Shown here piece by piece: positions 1-8,598 of a DNA stretch of 64,000 nt. Location of the stretch: assembly GCF_039540975.1 (NCBI RefSeq), contig NZ_BAABFL010000134.1, positions 1 to 64,000 on the forward strand, written 5' to 3'. A model generated the notes under the pieces. The model searched no databases. It worked only from the letters and a program-made list of their open reading frames with translations, and was not told the DNA's origin. The number at the start of each line of letters is the position of its first letter. Position 1 is the first letter of the stretch. The position numbers and the translations under genes were made by a program. Source of the DNA: Kistimonas scapharcae (GTDB lineage Bacteria; Pseudomonadota; Gammaproteobacteria; Pseudomonadales; Endozoicomonadaceae).

Positions 1-186
1 GTTTTGTGCAAAAACTGTACTCTGTTGCCAAAAGTACGGCCAGCTTGCTCACATTCCCAAGGTTAAGCGGGATTTAAGGCTTATGAACATTACGACTGGG
101 CAATGATTATTATCGGCTGTTTATTGATTCTTCCTATCATGGTCTACTTGGTGAAACTGGCGGCTGAGCAGAATAAACCCTCCTGA
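1..186 (+). pseudogene. C-terminal remnant of a small zinc-ribbon/membrane protein, apparently out of frame
   Basis: The left edge holds pieces of coding sequence in two frames. Frame 1 opens with a C-x2-C pair and, after a stop at 64-66, reads through to a stop at 184-186 as a 27-residue hydrophobic segment (from Met at 103) ending in a polar tail. Frame 2 (about 20-80) carries CQKYGQLAHIPKVKRDL, which would join the Cys pair to the membrane segment if a frameshift lay near 70-80. Nothing is recognised. It could be a decayed gene entering from the left, or chance ORFs. Confidence 0.25.
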
Positions 187-254
187 TCGTCGTTCACAGT
201 ACATCGCTTTTTCCTACTGCTGGCATTTGCGACCTGATACTATCAGCGTCAACC

Positions 255-725
255 ATGTCAGCTGTTTTGTCTTTCTCTATGTCCACGTTGTTAATCAGGC
301 TACCTCAGGAACAATACCCCTTAGTTAATCGCTTCTACAAAGCCAACGGACACAAGGGTAAGGCCCGCGGAAATGAAACCGTCTATGTGGTCCGTGATTC
401 GCAGGCGATAATCGCCGCTGTTCGCCTTTGTCCGAAGCGGGATGGATGGTTACTGCGTAGCCTGTGGGTCGCCCAGGCTCGACGGGGAGAAGGGATAGGT
501 TCAAAGCTATTGCGGGAAGTGATGGCAGTCTCCGAACATCGTCCCTGCTGGTGTTATCCCTATGACCATCTGGAAGCATTTTATGCAGCCTCAGGATTCA
601 CAGTGCGGCCAGCGGACGAAGTACCGGATGATATACGAAGCCCCTTTGAAGCTTATCGCCAAAAAGGCACCCGCATTTTGCTGATGGGCTATAACAATCA
701 CCGGGGTTCCACTGAACCCCGGTGA
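255..725 (+). CDS. GNAT-family N-acetyltransferase
   Basis: A 156-residue GCN5-related acetyltransferase, expected to move an acetyl group from acetyl-CoA to an amine; the substrate cannot be told. The acetyl-CoA pyrophosphate-binding loop is clear as ARRGEGIGSKLL (about residues 74-85), preceded by strand LLRSLWV and followed by the C-terminal YAASGF strand typical of the fold. An internal Met at 282 is an alternative start because the first nine residues are not part of the domain. The stop codon lies inside a strong hairpin (699-724) that should end transcription. It converges on the cobalamin adenosyltransferase gene. Confidence 0.8.
   Translation: MSAVLSFSMSTLLIRLPQEQYPLVNRFYKANGHKGKARGNETVYVVRDSQAIIAAVRLCPKRDGWLLRSLWVAQARRGEGIGSKLLREVMAVSEHRPCWCYPYDHLEAFYAASGFTVRPADEVPDDIRSPFEAYRQKGTRILLMGYNNHRGSTEPR
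699..724 (+). terminator. Hairpin overlapping the GNAT stop codon
   Basis: An 11-bp perfect stem (699-709 with 714-724) and a CACT loop separate the convergent GNAT and adenosyltransferase genes, which end 12 bases apart. No long T run follows. It is probably a shared terminator. Confidence 0.55.
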
Positions 726-737
726 AACCGGTAAATG

Positions 738-1325
738 TTATTCCACCTTTGTTTTTTCAGACTGCTGCCAGAGTACCTCGCCACCGGACTGACGGGCAGT
801 AACGCGACCCAATACAAACATCAGGTCAGACAGACGGTTAAGAAACTGCAGCAGGGGCGCGTTGATTTCCTCGCCCGCTTCTTTCGCAGCAATCACGCGC
901 CGCTCAGCACGACGGGATACGGTGCGCACCATATGGCAGTGGCAGGCCAGCCGTGAACCACCGGGCAGGATAAAGTTCTTCAGCGGCGGCAGACCTTCGT
1001 TGAACTCGTCCAGTACCTCTTCCAGGTACGTCACGAACTCCTGGCGAATCAGCTGATAGCCGGGCATGGCCAGCTCACCGCCGACATCAAAGAGACGGTG
1101 CTGGATGAATTCCAGCGGCTTCTGCAGCTTGTGGCGCAGGATCTGGCAGTCTTTCAACTCACAGATCAACATCCCCATCCACGCGTTCAGCTCATCAACG
1201 GAACCGATGGCTTCGATCCGCGCGTGGGTCTTGGGGACGCGGGTGCCTCCGCCGAGGCTGGTTGTGCCCTTGTCGCCGGTGCGGGTGTAGATTTTTGTCA
1301 GTCGGTTGTGTTCGTTCTCAGACAT
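738..1325 (-). CDS. PduO-type corrinoid adenosyltransferase
   Basis: A 195-residue ATP:cob(I)alamin adenosyltransferase of the PduO/MMAB type, making the adenosylcobalamin needed by the ammonia-lyase encoded in this window. The N-terminal ATP-binding signature IYTRTGDKGTTSLGGG is intact (residues 12-27), as is SVDELNAWMG (about 42-51), and the arginine-rich motif SRRAERRV is near residue 137. Length matches the single-domain members. A GAGG ribosome site lies 7 bases before the ATG. It is the last gene of the minus-strand run eutH-eutA-cobQ-adenosyltransferase. It may supply the activity that the EutT at 61491 could lack. Confidence 0.9.
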   Translation of the reverse strand: MSENEHNRLTKIYTRTGDKGTTSLGGGTRVPKTHARIEAIGSVDELNAWMGMLICELKDCQILRHKLQKPLEFIQHRLFDVGGELAMPGYQLIRQEFVTYLEEVLDEFNEGLPPLKNFILPGGSRLACHCHMVRTVSRRAERRVIAAKEAGEEINAPLLQFLNRLSDLMFVLGRVTARQSGGEVLWQQSEKTKVE

Positions 1326-1380
1326 CTCAAAGCCTCGGTTTCGTCGCGCCGCCCATAGACCTGGGCAGCCACCGGTTCAG

Positions 1381-2871
1381 TTATTCCGTGACCAGCGCCA
1401 GAATCTGGTTCATATCCAAATAGGTTTCGATGGCATCCGCCAGACGGTTCAGGTTGTCTTCCCGCACCTGGTCGAAATTGAAGGTGGCCGCCTCACTCGC
1501 TGCCAGTCCCGCCCAGCGCAGGATGGCATGGCAGGCATCGGCATGTTCAAAGACACCGTGGAGGTAAGTGCCGAACACTTGGCCGTCCGCTGACAGCACA
1601 CCGTCTTTGTGGCTGCCCAGATCAATCACCGGATAATCCAGGTCATCGCCTTTCGTCACCCCCGCATGGATCTCGTAACCGGTCACAGTGACCGGTTCCT
1701 GGCCGGGCAAGCTCAGTGTACCGGACACCCGACGAAGCTGCTTTTCACGTTCCAGCGTGGTATCGATATCCAGCAGACCGAACCCTTCGCTGATGCCAGG
1801 CTTGCCTTCAATGCCTTCAGGGTCATGCACAAACCGGCCCAGCATCTGGTAGCCGCCGCAGATGCCCATCAATTTACCACCCAGGCGCAGGTGGCGTAGA
1901 ACATCCTCTTCCCAACCGTTGTCCTGCAGGAATTCCAGATCAGAGCGGGTGCTCTTGGTGCCGGGGATAATGATCAGGTCACAGGGCGGAATACGCTGTC
2001 CCTTGCGCAACCAGGTGAAATCAACATTCGGGTGCAACTGAAGCGGATCAAAATCCGTGTGGTTGCTGGTGCGGGTCAATACCGGCACAACAATCTTCAG
2101 TCTCTGGCCGTCATGTTTGTCGGCATCAGAAACAGTAATGGCATCTTCCGCATCCAAATGCAGGCCGTGCAGATAAGGCAGCACGCCCAACACTGGCTTA
2201 CCGGTCTTTTCCTCCAACCAACACAGGCCGGGTTCCAGCAGGCTGACATCACCACGGAATCGATTAATCACAAAGCCTTTCACCCGTTCCTGTTCGGATG
2301 GCGAAAGCAGCGCCAGCGTGCCGTAAAGATGGGCGAATACCCCACCACGATCGATATCTGAAACAATAATCACGGGGCAGTCGGCCGCTTCGGCAAAGCC
2401 CATGTTGGCAACATCGTTCTCGCGCAGGTTGATCTCGGCAGGACTGCCAGCACCTTCGACCAGCACGTGCTGATACTGGTCTTCCAGACGACGCCAGGCG
2501 GCCAGAATACTTTCCAGCACTTTGGGTTTGTACTCGTGATAAGCACGGGCATCCATCTCCGCCAGCGCTTTGCCGTTGACAATCACCTGTGCACCGGTAT
2601 CGGTATTGGGCTTGAGCAGCACCGGGTTCATATCGCTATGGGGTTCCAGACCACAGGCAAAGGCCTGCAGGGCCTGCGCCCGTCCAATCTCGCCACCGTC
2701 CACCGTCACGGCGCTGTTCAACGCCATGTTCTGCGGTTTGAAAGGGGCAACGGAAATGCCGCGCTGTTGGAATACACGGCACAGTCCGGCCACCAGCACA
2801 CTCTTGCCTGCATCACTGGTGGTTCCCTGCACCATCAGGGTGCCGGGACGGCGGGTGACAGATTCAGTCAT
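1381..2871 (-). CDS. cobQ: Cobyric acid synthase CobQ
   Basis: A 496-residue glutamine-dependent cobyric acid synthase, which amidates four side chains of adenosylcobyrinate a,c-diamide in B12 biosynthesis. The N-terminal dethiobiotin-synthetase-like P-loop is LMVQGTTSDAGKS (residues 12-24), followed by FKPQNMALNS. The C-terminal class I glutamine amidotransferase domain has the nucleophile elbow MGICGGYQMLG (about residue 335) and the late catalytic His in GTYLHGVFE. Length is normal. AAGGAG lies before the ATG and 18 bases separate it from eutA. No other corrin-ring gene is in the window, so it may serve salvage or work with genes elsewhere. Confidence 0.95.
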   Translation of the reverse strand: MTESVTRRPGTLMVQGTTSDAGKSVLVAGLCRVFQQRGISVAPFKPQNMALNSAVTVDGGEIGRAQALQAFACGLEPHSDMNPVLLKPNTDTGAQVIVNGKALAEMDARAYHEYKPKVLESILAAWRRLEDQYQHVLVEGAGSPAEINLRENDVANMGFAEAADCPVIIVSDIDRGGVFAHLYGTLALLSPSEQERVKGFVINRFRGDVSLLEPGLCWLEEKTGKPVLGVLPYLHGLHLDAEDAITVSDADKHDGQRLKIVVPVLTRTSNHTDFDPLQLHPNVDFTWLRKGQRIPPCDLIIIPGTKSTRSDLEFLQDNGWEEDVLRHLRLGGKLMGICGGYQMLGRFVHDPEGIEGKPGISEGFGLLDIDTTLEREKQLRRVSGTLSLPGQEPVTVTGYEIHAGVTKGDDLDYPVIDLGSHKDGVLSADGQVFGTYLHGVFEHADACHAILRWAGLAASEAATFNFDQVREDNLNRLADAIETYLDMNQILALVTE

Positions 2872-2889
2872 CCGGGACTCCTTGTTCGG

Positions 2890-4332
2890 TCAGTAACCGA
2901 AGACCAGCGTTTTCACGATCACCGGTAGTACCTTGTCCTGCGCCAGGGGCTTGCCGATATCGATATAATCGCCGTCTTTCACCGAAATGGAATCGATACA
3001 GACGACATCTTTGCCGTACTTCAGCTTGGCCTCGATGCTCTGGCCGAGCACTTTGGCGAAATCTTCTTCCACAATCACGATCAGCGGCTGGGGCAGCTTG
3101 ATCATGGTGTCCATGCCCGCAATGATAATCTCCGCCAGCTCCTGGACATAGCTGAAATCAGGCTGGCGTCGTCCCTGCAAACCCAGCGCCACATGCTGGA
3201 CGCCGGTTTCCAGATCAAACCAGGACAATTTTTCCTTAATGACCCGGATCATTTCTTCAGCTGGCAGGGTTTCATCCTGTGCCGTCAGGCGCAAGACCGG
3301 GACGTTCTTGATGGGAAATACATCACGGGAGAAATTGATGGTGCTGCCACTGATATCCGTGGCATGGGAACCCGCACCGATGACCGTAGCACGTATGGTT
3401 TCTACCGCATCAAACACCGAGAAGTGGCTGAACAGCGGCGATTTACGGATCGCACGCCCCAGCAATACGCCCAGGTCACCGTATTCAAACTCACCGACTG
3501 ACGGCATTTCATCATAGGCATAGACCGCTACACCGCCGGAGAAGCAAATCTGGTCAATGGTGTAATCGCGACGCATATCCTGAGTGCCACGGCCTACCAA
3601 GAAGGCGAGATCGTCGGTCGCAGGACGAATACCACAGGCTTCTTCCAGAATCTCTACCATGCGTTGGATGATGCGGTCGATCTGGCTGCGGCTCAGGACA
3701 TCGCCGATACTCACCGGCATGCCCATGCGGCGGGTCATCTCGTACCATTTCTCGGAGATGTAAGTGACTTCAGTCCCGCCTTTCTCGAACTTGATCAGGC
3801 GGCCGCCGATATCCAGACAGCTGGTATCAATGGGTTCACCCACCTGATACGCCGCAATGTTGGTCGTACCACCACCAATATCCAGGTTCACGACAATGGA
3901 GTTTTTGTCGAAGGACTGCTTCGACGCACCCGCCCCTTTGCCGGCAATAATACTTTCCAGATCAGGCCCGGCGGTCGCAACCACAAAGTCACCGGCCAGC
4001 TGGCTCAGGGCATCCGCCACCTGTCGGGCATTTTCCTTACGCGCGGTTTCGCCGGTGATGATCACGGCACCGGTATCAATCTGTTCCGGACGGATATCTG
4101 CTTTTCTGAATTCGCTTTCCACCAGCGCCCGCACCTGAGTGGCATCAATCATGGTAGGCGACAACAGTGGCGTGAAATGCACCTGGCTGCGGTAGACCAC
4201 CTCACGGCCAACAATCTCCACCTTGGGAATCATCGCACCCGGCGACACGTTTTCCAGAAACAGACGGGTAAAGACCAGCTGGGTGGTGGAGGTGCCGATA
4301 TCAATACCGGCGCTCAGGATTTCTTCACGCAT
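2890..4332 (-). CDS. eutA: Ethanolamine ammonia-lyase reactivating factor EutA
   Basis: A 480-residue EutA, an actin/Hsp70-fold ATPase that releases damaged cobalamin from ethanolamine ammonia-lyase. The first phosphate-binding loop is AGIDIGTSTTQLVF (residues 8-21), the second VVNLDIGGGTTNIA (about 147-160), and the C-terminal segment IVEEDFAKVLGQ is typical of EutA. Length matches the enterobacterial protein. It follows eutH and precedes cobQ, so transport, reactivation and cofactor synthesis share one transcript. It is a separate gene from the more divergent EutA-like protein at 16455, which sits beside the only EutBC in view. Confidence 0.95.
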   Translation of the reverse strand: MREEILSAGIDIGTSTTQLVFTRLFLENVSPGAMIPKVEIVGREVVYRSQVHFTPLLSPTMIDATQVRALVESEFRKADIRPEQIDTGAVIITGETARKENARQVADALSQLAGDFVVATAGPDLESIIAGKGAGASKQSFDKNSIVVNLDIGGGTTNIAAYQVGEPIDTSCLDIGGRLIKFEKGGTEVTYISEKWYEMTRRMGMPVSIGDVLSRSQIDRIIQRMVEILEEACGIRPATDDLAFLVGRGTQDMRRDYTIDQICFSGGVAVYAYDEMPSVGEFEYGDLGVLLGRAIRKSPLFSHFSVFDAVETIRATVIGAGSHATDISGSTINFSRDVFPIKNVPVLRLTAQDETLPAEEMIRVIKEKLSWFDLETGVQHVALGLQGRRQPDFSYVQELAEIIIAGMDTMIKLPQPLIVIVEEDFAKVLGQSIEAKLKYGKDVVCIDSISVKDGDYIDIGKPLAQDKVLPVIVKTLVFGY

Positions 4333-4479
4333 GGGATAACCTGATTCGAGTAAGTGTCAGCCGGGATGGCCCTTCAGAGGAGGAAAATCCCAGCGCCGTA
4401 TCGGGCAACGGCTCGGGTTTGGCAACCGTATCGGGGACGATGATGACAAACCGGAGCGGTCGCGGGTATCGGGGAAAAC

Positions 4480-4502
4480 GCTGCCGGCAACAGGCCGGCA
4501 GC
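4480..4502 (-). other. Intercistronic hairpin between eutH and eutA
   Basis: A perfect 9-bp GC-rich stem (4480-4488 with 4494-4502, loop AACAG) sits in the 199-base gap. There is no T tract, so it is more likely an RNA-stability or partial-termination element. The short minus-strand ORF over the gap has no recognisable features. Confidence 0.4.
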
Positions 4503-4531
4503 ATCAGAGACATCAGCGGTAACCGCTACAA

Positions 4532-5641
4532 TCAGGCAGTCTGAGCTTCAGCAGAAGAAGACTTGGACGCCATGTTACGGGTAACCCAGATCGCCAGGGC
4601 AACGGCAGTCACACCACCGACCAGCTTACCGGCAACAACCGGCGCGATCATGTCGCTGTTAACAGCGGCGGTGAAGCCCAGGTGGTCACCGAACGCGAAG
4701 GAAGCGCTCACGGCGAACGCCACGTTGATGATCTTACCGCGGTTGTCCATGTCCTTCATGATGTTGAACATGGCGATGTTGTTGGCCAGGGTAGCAACCA
4801 GACCGGCAGCGGCGGTTTCACCCATGCCCATCATGCGGCCCAGCTTCATCAGCGGCTTGTTCAGGTGAGTGGTGATGAAGTGAACCATCGGGAACGCACC
4901 GGCCAGAACCATAGCGATTGCACCGATGATCTCGATACCTTCAGAGATCGGCGCCATGCCAGGAATGATCACGACACCGGTCAGGGTTTCAACAACGATA
5001 GACGCCAGCGCCAGGGTGATAACGGCAACAACGCCCTTACCGAAGATTTCGAAACCGCTGATCATCTTGTTAGGCATGAAGTACAGGCCTGCAGCGATCA
5101 GACCGGCAACGATGATGATCGGTACCAGGTTGACCATGATCATGCCGATATCGAAACCGGCAACAACACCACCGACCAGGCAGCCCACGGGAACAGTGGT
5201 CAGACCGATCAGAACACCACGTGCCAGGTACTGGGTGTCTTCCTTGGAGATGATGCCCAGGGCAACCGGGATGGTGAATACGATGGTCGGGCCCATCATG
5301 GCGCCCAGGATCAGACCGGCGAAGTTACCGGCTTCAGGGGTCTTGGCCATTTCCAGCGCCAGCGGGTAACCGCCCATGTCGTTAGCCAGCAGGGTGGTGG
5401 CGAACATGGCCGGGTCAGCACCCAAGGCTTCGTAAACAGGCACAACAACGGGGCTCAGGATGGTGTTCAGCACAGGGGCCAGTGACACCACACCGACCAT
5501 GGCCAGCGCCAGGGCGCCCATGGCCATGAAGCCTTCTTCAAACTGGGCACCGTAGCCCCACTTGTTCCCCAGGATCTTGTCGACGGCGCCAAGCACCATG
5601 AAGCCGACCATGACGTAGAGGATGATATCGTTGATACTCAT
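4532..5641 (-). CDS. eutH: Ethanolamine permease EutH
   Basis: A 369-residue polytopic inner-membrane protein of the EutH family, which brings ethanolamine into the cell. About ten to eleven hydrophobic segments run from the N-terminus (INDIILYVMVGFMVLGAVDK) to the last helix near residue 345. Conserved stretches include LLANDMGGYPLALEMA and the late AFGDHLGFTAAV. The start at 5641 is chosen because GAGGAATTT precedes it at ideal spacing; an ATG 51 bases further upstream adds a hydrophilic leader unlike EutH. It is the first gene of the eutH-eutA-cobQ-adenosyltransferase unit, with an FNR-like box about 220 bases upstream. Confidence 0.95.
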   Translation of the reverse strand: MSINDIILYVMVGFMVLGAVDKILGNKWGYGAQFEEGFMAMGALALAMVGVVSLAPVLNTILSPVVVPVYEALGADPAMFATTLLANDMGGYPLALEMAKTPEAGNFAGLILGAMMGPTIVFTIPVALGIISKEDTQYLARGVLIGLTTVPVGCLVGGVVAGFDIGMIMVNLVPIIIVAGLIAAGLYFMPNKMISGFEIFGKGVVAVITLALASIVVETLTGVVIIPGMAPISEGIEIIGAIAMVLAGAFPMVHFITTHLNKPLMKLGRMMGMGETAAAGLVATLANNIAMFNIMKDMDNRGKIINVAFAVSASFAFGDHLGFTAAVNSDMIAPVVAGKLVGGVTAVALAIWVTRNMASKSSSAEAQTA

Positions 5642-5858
5642 AAATTCCTCGTGGACTGTGTGTTGGTAAATCTCAGAGTTATGGTCCGTCACGCGTCATC
5701 GAATCATGCAGTGCATGACCCGGGGATGGCCCGGGGATGGCCCGAGGCATGCGGGTCGGCTCGTGCTGAGTGTACGGACTGTTGCGCGGCAGGCTAACAG
5801 GAACGGACGTGAGGATTTATGACACTGCTCAATGGCGAAATCGCGATCATCCGGGGAG

Positions 5859-5872
5859 TTGATTTGCGTCAA
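5859..5872 (-). promoter_or_regulatory. FNR/Anr-like box upstream of eutH
   Basis: TTGATTTGCGTCAA matches the FNR/Anr consensus TTGAT-N4-ATCAA at nine of ten positions. Its centre is about 224 bases before the eutH start, so a long leader would be needed if it activates. Confidence 0.5.
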
Positions 5873-5887
5873 GAATTGCAGAAGAAG

Positions 5888-5915
5888 ATGAGCGTCAGTT
5901 TGCTCTGACGCTCAT
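5888..5915 (-). terminator. Terminator of the PP1-motif gene
   Basis: A perfect 11-bp stem (5888-5898 with 5905-5915) lies 33 bases past the stop of the minus-strand gene at 5948-6655. The following bases on that strand are CTTCTTCT, only moderately T-rich. Confidence 0.55.
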
Positions 5916-5947
5916 ACTTTCGAGGCGTTCTCAGGGCTCAAAATGCA

Positions 5948-6655
5948 TCACTTGCGAGGCTCATTGTCACTTGCGAAGCGCACTGTCTTTTTGACTTTAG
6001 ATGCCGGTGCACCTTCAATCTTCAAAATAGACTTTGGCTTATTGCCGTCACCCTGAGTCGCAAGCTGCTCAGCATCGCAATCAACGGTCTGAGAGCTCTC
6101 TGCCTTTTTGACCGAAGATGCCGGTGCACCTTCAGGCTGCAAAGTAGACTTTGGCTCATTGCCGTCATCCTTAGCCGCAAGCTGCTCAGCATCAAGCTCA
6201 ACGGTCTGAGCACGTATATCCCGGCTTAATTGATCATAAACGGCCTGCACTTTTTTCTTGTTTGTTCTATCACCAGCAGGCAATAGGTCCATAGCCAGAT
6301 GACGCATAGTCTTTTCATTTTGATTCATCCGAAACAATCTGGTCTTTCCACCATGATGATCCCATGATGGCAACTCATCGTTTTTCTTCATCAAGGTTGA
6401 TAAAGCGGATTGGTATTCGGCCTTGTCAACAACAACATTCACCTGCCGACTAAATAGCGCTTTTCGTGAGGTCTTATTGGTAGTGCAACAAACTACCTCG
6501 CTGACTGCTACCTTATGATTCTGAGCACATTTTCGACCATTCTTTGTGTTTTTCTGGCCATTTACGGTGTTCGAAGAATCTTTATTATCTGAAGCATCAA
6601 GTGAATACTGTTTTTGTGTTTTAAACATTCTAAAAAATGCATTAATTGAAGCCAT
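5948..6655 (-). CDS. Putative host-directed protein with SILK and RVxF protein phosphatase 1 docking motifs
   Basis: A 235-residue basic, low-complexity protein with no recognised enzymatic domain. It carries two 39-residue direct repeats near the C-terminus (117-bp period in the DNA). The second repeat contains SILK (209-212) followed by KKTVRFA with the core K-T-V-R-F at 223-227. These fit the two classical PP1-docking patterns, [GS]IL[RK] and [KR]x(0,1)[VI]x[FW], in the usual order. In the first repeat the equivalents are STLQ and KKAESS, so the motifs are lost there. No signal peptide is seen. The start at 6655 is favoured because AAGGA lies 8 bases upstream. That it acts in host cells is inference. 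Confidence 0.75.
   Translation of the reverse strand: MASINAFFRMFKTQKQYSLDASDNKDSSNTVNGQKNTKNGRKCAQNHKVAVSEVVCCTTNKTSRKALFSRQVNVVVDKAEYQSALSTLMKKNDELPSWDHHGGKTRLFRMNQNEKTMRHLAMDLLPAGDRTNKKKVQAVYDQLSRDIRAQTVELDAEQLAAKDDGNEPKSTLQPEGAPASSVKKAESSQTVDCDAEQLATQGDGNKPKSILKIEGAPASKVKKTVRFASDNEPRK
5987..6210 (-). repeat. Two 117-bp in-frame direct repeats
   Basis: Copies at about 5987-6093 and 6104-6210 share runs such as AGATGCCGGTGCACCTTCA and AAGCTGCTCAGCATC. Each encodes a 39-residue unit ending in APASxVKK. Only the 5987 copy, the C-terminal unit, keeps the PP1-docking motifs. Confidence 0.85.
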
Positions 6656-6879
6656 AAAAAACATCCTTTTTTATTTTGTTGTCAATATATTAATTATCTA
6701 CTAAAAGTTCCCTGACACCATTAAACATTGGTAGTAAAAAGGCTATTTATTCGACATTTATTTCAATAAGTAATAAATAAATAGACAACTATCACAAACA
6801 GTCAACACGTCAAAAAATATCCTCTTCGATTGAATCTAAAATTAATTAAATAGCCATCATAACTAACAGGATGTTTTTA

Positions 6880-7281
6880 ATGTCGACTCTCGTTCAGGAA
6901 TTCCTGCAGGAACATGCCCATATCACAGATACCTTATTAAATGTCCAGCGTATTGGTATCCATACCGAGCAGGGCAGGAAGCTTCTAATTCTGGCCAAGG
7001 AAGAATTGCTGGCCCATCTGGCAAAAGAAGATGCCAATTTGTACCCTGTTCTCTGGAAAGCAGCAGAAACAGACGAAAAACTGAAAACCACACTGGAAAA
7101 ATACGCCAAGGATATGGATCAAATCTCAGCCAGCGCCCTCGCCTTTTTCGAAAAGTATTGTTCACACGGTGACGAGGAGGGTTTCGAGAAGGACTGTAAG
7201 GGCCTGATCCGGGTTCTGTGCAAGCGCATCGGTAATGAGGAAGCGGTACTGTACAGAAAGTACAACGAAATCATGCGCTAA
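6880..7281 (+). CDS. Hemerythrin-like domain protein
   Basis: A 133-residue all-helical protein resembling the hemerythrin HHE cation-binding family, which binds a di-iron centre for oxygen, NO or redox sensing. His residues in QEHAHITD (about 12-14), an H-x3-E pair in LLAHLAKEDANLYP and ExxxLYRKY at the end are in the expected order, but I cannot be sure that all iron ligands are present. The start at 6880 is preferred over 6871 because AGGA then lies 8 bases upstream. It is transcribed divergently from the PP1-motif gene. Confidence 0.6.
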   Translation: MSTLVQEFLQEHAHITDTLLNVQRIGIHTEQGRKLLILAKEELLAHLAKEDANLYPVLWKAAETDEKLKTTLEKYAKDMDQISASALAFFEKYCSHGDEEGFEKDCKGLIRVLCKRIGNEEAVLYRKYNEIMR

Positions 7282-7441
7282 CAACTCGTCTAACGTCAGA
7301 CTGTCGATCCCCTATACTTTGCCGAGGCGTAGTATCGCGCCTCTTCGATGCAATCTGCAATAATTCTGCTGTCTGTTAGAGAACCTCACTAAATTCGTGA
7401 TTTAATATCCCAGCGTTACACCCATCACTTGGAGAATAATG

Positions 7442-7612
7442 ATGAAGCGGCTACTTGCCTGTACAGCTGCCCTGCTGTTTACCACCCTGATCACTGCCTG
7501 CTCCCCGGAAGTAGGCTCAGAAGCCTGGTGCAATGGGCTCCAGGAAAAACCCAAGGGCGACTGGACCGCCAATGAAGCCACTGACTACGCCAAACACTGC
7601 GTATTTAAATAG
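7442..7612 (+). CDS. DUF3012-type small lipoprotein
   Basis: A 56-residue lipoprotein. Residues 1-20 form a lipoprotein signal ending in LITAC, so Cys20 should be lipidated. The mature part, with EVGSEAWC, EKPKGDWTANEA and DYAKHC, matches my memory of the DUF3012 family of gammaproteobacterial envelope proteins; its function is unknown. The two remaining Cys residues (30 and 53) could form a disulfide. GGAG lies 7 bases before this ATG; an ATG one codon earlier is too close to it. It stands alone, followed by another small lipoprotein gene. Confidence 0.85.
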   Translation: MKRLLACTAALLFTTLITACSPEVGSEAWCNGLQEKPKGDWTANEATDYAKHCVFK

Positions 7613-7730
7613 TCTGAGGCTTACCATGACGTTGGTCGATTCAGCAATGACGGTAGTCTGGCCAACGTCTGCTTAAGAGACGCAATACGGCTATTCTCTA
7701 GTTTGGGAATGCAACCACAGGGATGTCACG

Positions 7731-7937
7731 ATGAAACGATTACCACTCACTACTTTACTCCTAGTGTTCTTTCTGGGTGCCTGTAACAGTGATCAGGAAC
7801 CCCAGCAGAATGAAGCGGATTCACACTTCCTGTCCGGCCATCAAAAAGCCATCGATCAGGCCAAAGCCATGTCCGGAACATTGGAAGAAGCGGCGCAAAA
7901 ACGTGATGAGGCACTGAAAAATCAACTCGGTAAATAG
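7731..7937 (+). CDS. Small lipoprotein
   Basis: A 68-residue predicted lipoprotein with signal MKRLPLTTLLLVFFLGAC and lipidated Cys18. The mature part is hydrophilic and helical, with a heptad-like stretch from about residue 38 (KAIDQAKAMSGTLEEAAQKR), suggesting a short envelope coiled coil. No family is recognised. It stands between the DUF3012 gene and an unrelated cytoplasmic protein gene, with its own upstream spacing of about 120 bases. Confidence 0.75.
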   Translation: MKRLPLTTLLLVFFLGACNSDQEPQQNEADSHFLSGHQKAIDQAKAMSGTLEEAAQKRDEALKNQLGK

Positions 7938-8016
7938 CCATTTCCCCCCTCATGGCTTCAGTTGACTGAATACCGCATAACACCGAATAGGCAACCAACC
8001 GCTGCCTGACGACAAT

Positions 8017-8538
8017 GTGTTATTTCAGATCAATACAATAGTCAGGGATTTCACATTGCTTCAGCATCTACTGCAAGCCTACCGGGGGGAACTTTACGGT
8101 ATTGCTTTTTTCCAGACGTTACTTAATACCGCTACCAGTACCCACGAGCGTCGCGCATGGCAGCTTTTAATCGATATTGAGCAGCGCACGGCAGAATGCC
8201 TGAGTGCCTACCTGATACCACGGGGCATTCCCTGCCCAGAAGACGATGACGACATGGTTCGGGCAGGACAACAACAGGCCAACCTCTGGATTGACCTTCC
8301 CTGGGATACCTTGATGGCAACACTGGCACCTTGGATCAGAACCTACGCTGAACGTTACCGGCAACAGGTGACAGCGGATAACCCTCACCACACTATCAGC
8401 AGTCTGGTGGCAGATCATGAAGATGCCATACTGGCCTTTGTGGAACGGGAAATGGCACAAGCGGCTAACAGTCTGGCGCCATTAACCGAATTCCTGGCCA
8501 GGTATCCATCCCCCCGCGCGCTGGCAAATACCGCCTGA
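8017..8538 (+). CDS. Hypothetical helical protein
   Basis: A 173-residue soluble protein that starts at GTG. The sequence is almost entirely helical, with regularly spaced hydrophobic residues and His/Glu pairs (HERRAW, DIEQRTAE, ADHEDAI) that recall a four-helix or ferritin-like bundle, but no complete metal-binding set can be assigned. I do not recognise the family. The GTG start rests only on reading-frame length; the next in-frame Met would remove much of the protein. It is followed after 60 bases by a secreted protein gene. Confidence 0.55.
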   Translation: MLFQINTIVRDFTLLQHLLQAYRGELYGIAFFQTLLNTATSTHERRAWQLLIDIEQRTAECLSAYLIPRGIPCPEDDDDMVRAGQQQANLWIDLPWDTLMATLAPWIRTYAERYRQQVTADNPHHTISSLVADHEDAILAFVEREMAQAANSLAPLTEFLARYPSPRALANTA

Positions 8539-8598
8539 GGGAAGGGGCAAGCTGTCCTGCTACACTGAAGTGACAATAAACAACAAACTACGGCATCC

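Larger units (their letters stand above)
5642..5947. other. Regulatory gap upstream of eutH
   Basis: No gene is seen in these 306 bases. They hold the eutH leader, a short tandem duplication of CCGGGGATGGC (about 5720-5741), the FNR-like box at 5859-5872 and the terminator at 5888-5915. Confidence 0.6.

Noticed and set aside
4325..4513. 62-codon minus-strand ORF between eutH and eutA
   Set aside because: Pro/Arg-rich, overlaps the eutA start and contains the intercistronic hairpin; not protein-like.
4682..5485. 267-codon plus-strand ORF rich in Asp, Gln, Asn and His
   Set aside because: It lies wholly opposite eutH, has shadow-type composition and no ribosome site; eutH is unambiguous.
5719..5741. 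CCGGGGATGGC tandem duplication before eutH as a CRISPR or operator array
   Set aside because: Only two short copies without spacers; noted only as local sequence in the regulatory gap.
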